From: Karalla daura
Lineage: Eukaryota > Chordata > Actinopteri > Chaetodontiformes > Leiognathidae
NCBI GenBank assembly: GCA_029224185.1
Contig: CM055188.1
Location: 12,777,497-12,841,496, forward strand
Direction of reading: 5' to 3'
DNA: 64,000 nucleotides
The translations under genes and the position numbers were made by a program. Below are positions 24,991 through 35,200 of the stretch, one piece after another (the first letter of the stretch is position 1; every line of letters starts with the position of its first letter). Under the pieces are notes generated by a model that searched no databases, was not told where the DNA came from, and saw only the letters and a list, made by a program, of their open reading frames with translations.

Positions 24991-26380
24991 CAGATTACAT
25001 AAAATCATTAGACCTGCAGTGCACACACATGTAGAGAGCAATGAACTTGAGAAAACATAGTTCAGGAAAAACACTATGTTGAATGTTTTGGAACAAATAC
25101 AGGTGTGCAATATGCACTGATAAACACAGTAATCACACACCTTGACCATGAATCTAATTATCCTGTCGGTACTGGTGTTTGAAATGATTCACAAGCTTTC
25201 AACCAAATGTTTCAAATCACTTTGACAGTACATGACCAGCACATCACGGACCAGGATGACTCTGATCCAACACACTCTGTATCCAGATAGTATGGGAGTG
25301 CTTCTTTATCTTTCTACAAGTCGATGGTTCTGATTATTCTATGGAGCATCAGATGTCATTCTGGCATGTCATTCTGGAATATTCTACAGTTTTACTAAAC
25401 TATTGACTGGGGAATATTGTTTTTATAATGAAGTTGTTTCATCTAAGTGCTTTTCTGTAAATTTACTAGGACTTCAGATATTGTGAAATTTCGGCATCTG
25501 CATGATGATGTCACCCTAAGGCCTCACAGTGACCGAATTAGAAAATCTGTGATTTTCCCACACTTGAGACCTAACCCCAGCATGTTTTACAAGCAAGGTG
25601 CCTATTGTTGACACAGGGTATAAAGGTTGTAGCAGAACTCCCCCACAGAGGATGCACCCACCAGGGGGCGCATGGTTACAGCTCCCCAGCTTCTGTTACC
25701 TGCTCAAGCCCAGGCAAAGTGGTGATCGACCCTGGACGTGGGGTTGCTTCAAGATGTTCCTCATCGGAGGATATCTGTGTCCTGGCCCCGAGGCGAGCGT
25801 TCCTACGGGGTGGGCACACAACCAACCGTTGAGCACCTGGTGCAGAGCATCCCCAGCTCTATGAGACTGCCTCACAGTATTTTGTTTCCATTAGACAGGT
25901 CGGGAACACTCAGTTTCAGCTCTTGCAGAACAAATCTGCTCAGCATTAAGAATTCAGATGTGTACTACGTGTCTAAGCAGCTAGTTAAAAAACAAAAGAC
26001 AACCGCCCAGCACCTCGCTGTACTGTCTCACTTTATATCTCAGCTAACGAAGCTGTGATGTGTGTTAAAGGTGTGGATAATTGACTCTTATCTCATTGTT
26101 TTCAACATGAGTCAGACAGATGTGATTCTCGGTATTGGTTATAAAGATTGAATGACTGTTGATCATGTGACTGCTAAGTAAACAACCCAAAGGGCAAAAG
26201 TCCACCTGATCTCACTATACATGGTGCAAGCACACATTAATAATAATAAAAAATTATGGCACCACGCTTATAGTGATATACCTGTCCCTGATCAGCGCTT
26301 ATTCTCCATGTCACACTACACTGCTGTTTTCACAGACTGAAACAGATGAGTACCTGTGATATTATCTATTGTGAGGTGGT

Positions 26381-26477
26381 CCATCCATCCATCCATCCAT
26401 CCATCCATCCATCCATCCATCCATCCATCCATCCATCCATCCATCCATCCATCCATCCATCCATCCATCCATCCATC
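26381..26477. repeat. (CCAT)n array
   Basis: About 97 bp of unbroken CCAT, directly followed by CTCCTTCCGCTTCATCCAGG, a common fish interspersed-repeat context that also follows the shorter array at 29837. Confidence 0.97.
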
Positions 26478-27229
26478 TCCTTCCGCTTCATCCAGGGCTG
26501 GGTCATGAGGCAGCAGCCTGGGCACGCTCAGACCTCCCTCTCCCTGGACACTTCCTCTAGCTCTGGTGTGTTCTTTAATAACTGAGTTCCGCTCCTTATG
26601 TGTTTTACAGTGATCACAGGAGCAACTGTCTAGGTGTCTGACTAGTCCTAGGTGTTCAATTGCACATCCCCAATCTACCTTGTGGAAGAAACAGGTAAAC
26701 TGCCCCGTCACAGCTTTCATGACCACACACAAACAAATAAAAACAAAAGAACAGCTACTGGCCTCTTGGCTCATCAACAATAATAGATGACGATTACACT
26801 CTCAGACCTGCAACTCACAATATAAACTGTAGGGGAACTTTCCATGCTTTCCATGCCAACACAAACAAAGTTGGCAATATTACCCATGTCCTGCCACAGC
26901 AGCCTGTGGTTCAGAGTTCAGCAGCCTCTCTCTGTCCCTCCAAGACCTCCTAAAAACTCCGTTGTCACCTGAGGATCTACCACAGGTGCTGTGAAACTGG
27001 TGCACGCCAGTCTCCCAGCGAGACACAGCGGGACCCTCTGATACCCAGCACCACATCAGAATCACAAGCTTACATTCATATGTTATTGTCTAAGTGGCAG
27101 CTGGGATCGCAAAACACAATGCAAAACTTTCATCTTATATGCCTCTAGACCTCGGGGAGAAACAAAGCCTGCTAAGGAATTCACTTGAAGATCACATCCA
27201 CATACATCATATAAACTCCTTTGAGTTCA

Positions 27230-27580
27230 TATGATGTATGAACACACAAAATGCCTCTATGAACTTGGCTCCCAGTACCTTTCTGATCTCCTCCATCTCC
27301 ACTCATCGTCCCAGACCCAGCACTCCTCCGAGTCTGGTCTGCTCTGTATGTCTACATCTCTGCAGACTACAGACCTTCACTGACAAGCCTTCAGCGTTGC
27401 AGCCCTCACTTTTTGGTGCTCTCTCCCTTCTGAAATTCGCCACATCCCAACCCTGGGCACTTACAAACCAGCCCCGAGGACTTACCTCCTTTCGAAAATA
27501 GCCATTTAGCTTAATTATTTGTTGATTTTTTATGTGACCTTGGGTTTTTTGAAAGGCATTATATAAGTTGAAGTTGTGTA
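27230..27580 (+). mobile_element. L2/CR1-type LINE 3' end
   Basis: The frame 27238-27501 resembles the extreme C-terminus of fish LINE ORF2 (an open MNLAPSTFLISSIS-like block, then SPLKFATSQPW). It is followed by the tail GAAAGGCATTATATAAGTTG, the usual 3' end of L2-type elements. 5' truncated. Confidence 0.55.
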
Positions 27581-28599
27581 AGAATTACCTCCATTGGTCA
27601 TTTGCTACATCAGCTGAGACCTCACTAAAGAGGGTGACGTGCGTACTTGATGTCTAGAATAATGTTACACTGTTCAAAATAAACACTGTAGTATAAGGAT
27701 ATTGTAACATAAACCTCTCTCGCATGGACATCATTATCTTGCACGCACAAAACGTGCCAGCACAAATAGCACTGGCACATATATCACAATTTCACAAGAA
27801 GAGGCCTGTGACACTGTATGAACTCTGTCATGATCTGACTTGGTCTAACCTGTTGTCAGTACCATATTTGTGACTTCCTGAATTGCTGTTGTTGTAGTGG
27901 CTGGATGCTATGGCACTTTAAGAGAACTGAACTTTGCCTTGGATTGCTCTGTAGCTCAGCTCACCAAGTATATAGCATTTAGGCTGACCTCCTGAATGGA
28001 AGATGATGTGCCCACTCATCAGTGCTCACTGACTGAGATCCTGTGGGAACTCTGTCTTTCTGAGCTCAGCACTGCATTGCTTTACCTGTGACCCAATAAA
28101 CCTTCTGATTGAGACCTGATGACATAACAACAAAAGAACGCAACAATTATTATTATTATTATGTAACCTTATCCAAAACTGCATTGGCAGGACTGTCCAT
28201 TTCTCCGTCTCAACATGAGATGAACTGAGATGAACGATGAAACTTCCTGTTGATGGGGCCAGCGGTGTTCATTATTTGGCCACAATAAAATATAATAAAG
28301 AAGCAAGTAAGCCTAGAACAATAATAAGTATTTACCTATAATATGTTGCATGCAGGCTTCAGCATGTGGCAGGCACCCATCATGATAGACACTCTCACCA
28401 GTCACTGGATGAGAAAAAGAGGTCTTCAGAGGGTTTCTCTTGAGGTCACAGCTGAGGTGGCTCCACATGCTGACCCTTGGAGCTATATTCGATTTGCCTC
28501 TGTACAGGTTGTTGCTCAGTTTTGTGAAGTGTCTTGAGACAATGTCTGTTATGAACTGGCATTAAAACAAATAAAGTTGAGTCGAGCTTCTAGTAGTGC
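27581..28599. other. Intergenic, with a further L2-like tail
   Basis: No gene seen. At 28525-28585 the phrase GAAGTGTCTTGAGACAATGT, followed by an A-rich end, is another L2-type 3' tail. AATAAA at about 28095, after a T-rich stretch, may be an LTR or transcript end but cannot be assigned. Confidence 0.5.
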
Positions 28600-29241
28600 T
28601 TAATTTTGGTTTTGTTTTTTTTCGTTGGTGCCATCTCGGACATGTAACTGTGAAGGAGACCTCTGCAGTAAGGATGTGGAGCTACTTGCAGTAAGTCTCC
28701 GACCCTACTATTTGCCTAGAGAGCTCTTGCATGCCATTATCCTGATTGTGTACATTCCACCACGAACCCTTCCGGGCACAGCGTGTGACGTCATTCGCTT
28801 AACTGTAGCAAAGCTTCAAACACAACACACATACGCCTTTTTTTGCCATCACAGGGATTTCAACCATGTCACACTGGATTCCACCCTAACTAACTTCCAC
28901 CAGTTTGTGAAATGTACGACAAGGAAAAACAAGAGAATTGATCTCCTGTATGCAAATGTGAAAAATGCATACAATGCAATCCCCCTTCCTCCACTGGGAA
29001 TATCTGAACATAACTTTGTTTACCTTAAGACATCATGCATACCAAGTATACAGAGACTGCCAGTTACCACTAGAACCTACAGAGAATGGACACCAGAGGA
29101 GGTGCTGAGACATTGCTTTAAGTCTACTATATGGAGCGAACTACAAAACCTGAGCTTCTGCATGGACATCATTGTTCCCACAAAGACTGTGTGCTGCTAC
29201 CCCAACAACAAGCCATGAGTGACCAGTGATGTGAAAAAACG
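28600..29241 (+). pseudogene. Non-LTR retrotransposon ORF2, endonuclease part (interrupted)
   Basis: The 28625-29218 frame encodes an apurinic-type endonuclease segment of a fish non-LTR element: LLAVSLRPYYLPREL, VYIPPRT, DFNHVTLDSTL, IDLLYANVKNAY, PPLGISEHN. These are the DFNH and S/DHN catalytic blocks. The N-terminal catalytic part is missing, and the usual GDFNH reads RDFNH. A stop lies at 29216, after which the coding resemblance (VTSDVKK) runs on to about 29241. There it breaks off at the left edge of X copy 2. The element resumes at about 30541. Confidence 0.75.
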
Positions 29242-30540
29242 TATTTGTCCCTTGCCCAACATGTTTATGACCAACTACAACTGTCCATGTGTGCAGGCGC
29301 TATGTATTCATCTATCCGCTCTTCTGACAGGCCTGTTGGACTGTTACTGGACCTACGTGATGGACAACAGTTCCTGTTTCCCATAATATCTCAATCGACA
29401 TCCCGTCCCAACATCCCGCCAGAGCATCCCCAGCTCAATGAGACTGCCTCGCAGTATTTTGTTTCCATTAGACAGGTCGGGAACACTCACTTTCACCTCT
29501 TGCAGAACAAATCTGCTCAGCATTAAGAATTCAGATGTGTATTACGTGTCTAAGCAGCCAGTTAAAAAACAAAAGACAACCGCCCAGCACCTCGCTGTAC
29601 TGTCTCACTTTATATCTCAGCTAACGAAGCTGTGATGTGTGTTCAAGGTGTGGATAATTGACTCTTATCTCATTGTTTTCAACATGAGTCAGACAGATGT
29701 GATTCTCGGTATTGGTTATAAAGATTGAATGACTGTTGATCATGTGACTGCTGAGTAAACAACCCAAAGGGCAAAAGTCCACCTGATCTCACTATACATG
29801 GTGCAAGCACACATTAATAATAATAAAAAATTATGGCCATCCATCCATCCGTCCGTCCATCCATCCATCCATCCATCCATCCATCCATCTCCTTCCGCTT
29901 CATCCAGGGCTGGGTCATAGGGGCAGCAGCCTGGGCACGCCCAGACCTCCCTCTTCCTGGGCACTTCTTCTAGCTCTGGTGTGTTCTTTAATAACTGAGT
30001 TCTGCTCTTTATGTGTGTCTGTATTTCTTTACAGTGATCACAGGAGCAACTGTCATCTACTAGTCCTAGGTGTTCAATTGCACATCCCCAATCTACCTTG
30101 GGGGAGAAGCAGGTAAACTGCCCCGTCACAGCTTTCATTACAACTCACAAACAAATAAAAACAAAAAAACAACTGATGGCCTCTTAGCTCATCAACAATA
30201 ATAGATGACGATTACATTCCCAGACCTGCAACTCACAATATAAACTGTAGGGGCACTTTCCATGCCTATTAGCAACTACATAAACAAAGTTCACAATGTT
30301 ACCCATGTCCTGACACAGCAGCCTGTGGTTCAGAGTTCAGCAGCCTCTCTCTGTCCCTCCAAAACCTCTTAAAAACTCCGTTGTCACCCGAGGATCCACC
30401 ACAGGTGCTCTGAAACTGGTGCATGCCAGTCTCCCAGTGAGACACAGCTGGACCCTCTGATACCCAGCACCACATCAGAATCACAAGCTTACATTCATAC
30501 AGCTGACGTTATTATCCAAGTGGCAGCTGGTATCACAACA
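29242..30540 (+). mobile_element. Dispersed element X, copy 2, inside a LINE
   Basis: Blocks 29242-29407, 29421-29837 and 29890-30535 are nearly identical to X copy 1. Compared with copy 1 it lacks the 1.57-kb stretch at 24277-25843 and about 120 bp around 26261-26380, and its (CCAT)n array is shorter. Both sides are LINE sequence, so X lies between the endonuclease and reverse-transcriptase parts. No target duplication could be made out. Confidence 0.65.
29837..29889. repeat. (CCAT)n array
   Basis: 53 bp of CCAT with two CCGT units, orthologous in position within X to the array at 26381. Confidence 0.95.
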
Positions 30541-31566
30541 ACACCTGCGCATCTGCGTACACATCTGCGTATATAGGATACAGACAAATACACAGAAATA
30601 CAAACATTCAGGGACGACTCTTCCGGGACATTGGCCCCAGTTTGTTAGACAAGGGGACCTTACATCTGAGACAGTGGTCAGCAGCAGAGGTGTGCCACAG
30701 GGAATGGTGCTATCTCCAGTACTGTTAACTCTACACCAATGACTTCAGCTACAACTCAGAGACTTGCCAAATGCAGAAGTTCTCAGATCATGCGGCAGTT
30801 GTGGGATGCATCAGGGATGGTCAGGAGGAGGAATACAGATGGCTTGTGGAGGACTTTGTTGTGTGGTGTAAAGCCAACCAGCTCCAGCTGAACACCACTA
30901 AAACCGAAGAAATGGTGTATGAAATGTAGATGCACTCTATAAGAATGGACAGAGCAGGCTCTATTTCCTCAGGTGGCTGAGATCCTTCAATGTCTGCAAC
31001 AAACTCTTGCTGATGTTCTACCAGTCTGTGATGACTTGTGTTATCTTGTATGCCGTGCTGTGCTGGGGGGGCAACAGCAGGGAGAGAGACACAGGACGAC
31101 TGGACAGACTGGTGATGAAGGCAGGGACAGTGGTGGGCATGGAGCTGGAAACGCTCATCAGAACAGCTGAGAGGAGAACCCTGAGCAGGCTGCAATCCAT
31201 TATGAACAATAGTTACCACCCCCTACACTCCATCTTCATCAACCAGAGGAGCCTGATCAGCAACAGAGTCAGGCCTCTCTCCTGTAGGACTGAGGTTGAA
31301 GTGGTCCTTTGTCCCCAGAGCCATACAAGCTTTACCGTGATGCACAGAAGGAGCTGAGCTGAACATTATGGACTGGACTGCATGAGAGCTGCACTGTATT
31401 GTATTATTATAGTATTATAATAATCATTATTAATATATCATTATTATAATTGCTATTATTGTTATTTGTGTTTTATGTGTGGATTGTGTTTTTTCAATGT
31501 ACAGTATGCTACTTTGACACCTTAATTTCCTCCGAGATAAATAAAATATCTCTATCTCTATCTCTA
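30541..31566 (+). pseudogene. Non-LTR retrotransposon ORF2, 3' reverse transcriptase part and tail
   Basis: Resumption of the LINE. The translation carries VVSSRGVPQGMVLSPVL (RT motif B). A degenerate SDHAAVV stands where the catalytic S/ADD block belongs, followed by EDFVVWCKANQLQLNTTKT. Near 30950-31330 come LYFLRWLRSFNVCNK and LFYQSVMTCVILYAVLCWGG in different frames. The element ends with ATAAATAAAATATCTC and a short (TATCTC)n tail. Stops and frameshifts are present and the central RT is missing. Confidence 0.75.
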
Positions 31567-32170
31567 CTTTTGGTTGTACTTTGGATTTAAGTTATTTCAC
31601 TGGTGAAATAAGTAAATGAGATAAGTTTGGACGATTTGGTTATATGGATGGTTATATGGATGCCTGGATACAATCCGGACACGGAGCTGAGCGGCTGTAA
31701 TTATCCCATTGGGGTTTATTCAAATTCAAAGGGGATCAGAATGAATTGAAACGCAATGTGTTTGTTAAATCAATTATCAGAGGATTGTTATCTCAGGTAA
31801 CGTGTTGAAATCCACACCATGTAATTTATAGATATATGATTTCTGCTGTTAAAGTATGGCTTTTGTATAGCTTTTTGTACTTGTCTTATGCACATTCTAC
31901 ACCACATTATAGTACCTAACATTGATATATTTTGACATTTTAAAATGTTAATAAAACCAATAGACGATGCGACCAGCTTCAAGATGGAGCATCTTACTTA
32001 TAAAGTGAACAGCGCGAGCGAATGCGACTTCTATGTGTGTATATCTATGCTCGTGAAGGCAGCAAAAACGAAAGTAACAGAGCGTTTTCTCTCTGGGAAC
32101 TACTACTGCAGGTGGAGGAGAAGCAGCATCGTCACTACGGACAGCAGTATCAGTGACAGCTTCCTCAGCG
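31567..32170 (+). other. Upstream region of Ig-type gene 1
   Basis: AT-rich to about 31950. A TATAAA then lies at 31999-32004, and 32030-32170 resembles the 5' leader of gene 2 (about 55370-55486: CTTCTATGTGTGTA, CGAAAGTAAC, TGACAGCTTCCTC). It is probably the promoter and 5' UTR. The TATA is not conserved in gene 2. Confidence 0.5.
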
Positions 32171-32237
32171 ATGGATCTGCCTCTCATCTCCCTGTGTCTC
32201 CTCGTCTGGGCTGGAATCAGCCGTGCTCAACAAGACA
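32171..32237 (+). CDS. Ig gene 1, signal peptide exon
   Basis: ATG at 32171 and donor GTAAGG at 32238. It encodes MDLPLISLCLLVWAGISRAQ, a hydrophobic leader with likely cleavage near RAQ. The same size (67 bp) and phase as gene 2. Confidence 0.85.
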
Positions 32238-35200
32238 GTAAGGAAATCAATAACCTGCCTGAATTTTATTTTAGTTTGTAGATGTGACGCCTGCGCGCGC
32301 ATGTACACGAAAAAAAAAATTAAACACCCACCCACATACACAGTTCATTAAAATGAAATGTGCAGTGAAGCACTGATAAGATTGGTCGCTGCGTAGACTA
32401 TTTATGATGACATTTTAGTAATTGTAGCAGATAGACTGAATTGTCGTTGGTATGCGTGTGTGTGTCTGTGTGTGAGTGTGTGTGTGTGTGTGTGTGTGCG
32501 TGCGAGCGTGCGTGCGTGCATGCGTGTGTGGGTGTGTATGGGTATGTGTGTGGGTGTGCGGTTAAGTAGTCGGAAAGTGGCTGCTGCCGCTTCCTGTTGT
32601 CAGTTATCACTGCGCCATCAGCTCTCTCTCTCTCTCCCTTTCTCTCTCTCTCTCTCTCTGAGTGAACATCATTTCAGTTATATGCAGTAAAATTCAGTCA
32701 GATCAAAGATCAGTTGTCATTATATTGGTGTCACCTCAAAGTCTCCTGCTGTCCAGCTGCCACTGTTCAGCATCCGTTGGGTGGTTTAGTGTACCACTTT
32801 ACTCCTTCATGGCTCCTGGAGGATGAATCAGGCTGAGTTTGACTGGCTTTGTTCCAATGATAATTTCTGTATCACCACCCTATGGTTCATATGACATCTT
32901 TTACTAAGAATATCAGAACGTATTGGATGAGCACTAGTGAGATTAAGTATTAAAATGTAATTACTGTGGTGATCTCTGACTGGTCATTCAGCACCATCAT
33001 CAGGTTGGTTCAGTGCTGTTGACCCTGAATATTGTGGCAAGTTAGATTGGAGAACATTGTTAACATAAAAGCTGGTCATCATCATATCAGCATGAATAAT
33101 GTGAGCATATTAGCAGGTTAATAGTCCGTCAGGTGGGCTGTCTGTGTTCAACCTCTACAGTACCTAAACCTAAACCTGTTGGCTTTGATCTGAATATTTA
33201 CCTGTTTCTGTAATAATGATATTATTTGAGAAGCAACAGTTAAACTGTTAAACATTTAAACATTTTCTCCAGTTATAACACTGTTATCCAGTGTACTATA
33301 AGTCTGTGGAGATTCTCATTCATCCAGGTCATGGTATCCAATGTTCAGTTAGTCAAGCAACTGGACTTCTTCTGGGGTTTGAAGACGTTTCGTCCTTCAT
33401 CCGAAGGGCTTCTTCAGTGGCTCACCGCCACAGGTGTCAATGGCCCATCATGTGACCATTCACTGCCACAGGTATTAATGTGCTAATGCTCACTCATGTG
33501 ACCCCTTTGTCACATAACGAGGGGAATGGCCCACATCCACAGTCCCACCCACATCCAGAGAGTTTTAAATCCTGGCTTTCCCCAAACCAACCAGAACTGA
33601 AGAAGCCCTTCGGATGAAGGACGAAACGTCTTCAAACCCCAGAAGAAGTACAGTTGCTTGACTAACTGAACATTGGACAGTGTGCTATAAGATATGTTAT
33701 CTGTGACTGAACACACTGAGTCATGCATATTTTGTCTTCCAGGTCGAGTGACTGTGAAAGAAGGGGAGAGGGCTCTACTACCATGTATCTTCAGTGGCCT
33801 GGACATTACGTCCAAGCCCTTTGACTGGAAGAAAGATGGTGGAATAGACGTGTTTCTATATGATGGACATGATCACCAACATAGCAGTCAACATGACCAA
33901 TTCAGAAATCGAGTTTCATATTTTAGAGATGAATTGAAGAATGGCAACGCCTCTGTAGCCATCAATAATACAGAGATGACTGACAGTGGTTACTACACCT
34001 GTCTTCAACCCAATCTTAACCTACGTTACAGAGTGGAACTTATTGTAGGTAAGTCCTTCAGTAAACGGGTAACTTTGCACTCATGCTAAAATACAGTTAT
34101 GTTGTTCAGAGCACACCAGGCCAGGATGCTGCTCAATCACCAAGTAACAAACAAGGTTTAAATGAAGTGTAGAGCAGTCCTCCCTCCACCTGAACCCTAG
34201 AAAACTAGATAACTTCATGGAGACGACTGAGCACAGAACAACATCACTACTCTGCTGTACAGAATATACTGCTACCTCACTCACTCTACATTTATAAGCA
34301 ACAATCTCTCAACATGAACTATCTAAATAACATGTAGCTATATCTTTGAGTTATTTATTCATATGTTCAAATGAATATATAAATAATCCAAAAGTCCTAT
34401 GGTGGTGGGTTGATGACCTGAGTGTTTTTTTTTTGGCGTTCATTAGTCTTTTATTAGCCTACACTAGCCATAAGTAACATTTCTACATCACCTGTTTTAA
34501 GATAACTATATTACACAGGGATAATGAAATACGTAGCCACTTACAATACACTGTAAATGTAAATTGAATAGGATTGGTTTTAAAAGTATTGAACAAGAAT
34601 AATTAGCATGATGGGCAAAATGTGTGTGTGTGTTTTCCAATGTTCATTTGTTGTGAACTGGGATGTTTGCTGCAATGACAATACCAGAGCTTATTCTGTT
34701 GTGCACATGTTTAAAATGAGAGATTACAGGTTTAGACACTTGGGTGTTTGGCTCATGTTTGAGCCAGTTTTTTTCTCAACCACACTGAACTGCTCAGGTG
34801 ATTACCTCAGTTAGACTTGTCAAACACATTACCATCTTGTCACCATGTAAAATTAAACAGATAACTAAATAGAGAAACAAAAATGATGTTTGACCTGACT
34901 TTTGTTTTGTTTTTCTCTTTCAGAGTGTTTAACCTTAACCTCTTGAGGTTCTTTGATATGATATGATGTGATGGATTTCTGTCTCTCAAAATCTGCCCAT
35001 TTGACATTGTATTACACTCACACTGTGTGGGTCTGATACATACCCATTGCATCACTACAGAGCAAACTGCAAAAGTTTTCATTGGATGAGCTGACCAGAA
35101 TTCAGTGTCTTATTGTGTTGAACTTAAAGGGCATTAAACAAAGAAGAAATATAGATTACCTGATTCTTATTATAATAATAAGAAATAATAAGAATAATTA

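Larger units (their letters stand above)
23634..27200 (+). mobile_element. Dispersed element X, copy 1 (interrupted)
   Basis: This region shares blocks with two other places. 23634-23730 matches 51050-51150. 24111-24276 matches 29242-29407. 25844-26260 matches 29421-29837 and, more diverged, 52180-52430. 26478-27100 matches 29890-30535. 27085-27180 matches 53735-53850. The 24277-25843 stretch is absent from copy 2, so it is either an insertion here or a deletion there. No intact reading frame remains. The relation to a THAP-bearing element comes from copy 3. A perfect 13-bp inverted repeat sits at 23834-23846/23851-23863. Confidence 0.65.
32238..33742 (+). other. Ig gene 1, intron 1
   Basis: Contains TG and TC microsatellites and a large fold-back element (33338-33676) just before the V-set exon. 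Parts match gene 2 intron 1 (CACCATCATCWGGTTGG region). Confidence 0.75.

Noticed and set aside
26316..26780. Met-Asp-Gly-Trp repeat frame
   Set aside because: The reverse translation of the (CCAT)n array.
26381..29889. CRISPR-like spaced repeats
   Set aside because: The window is vertebrate. The regular repeats are simple microsatellites and dispersed transposon copies without spacers.
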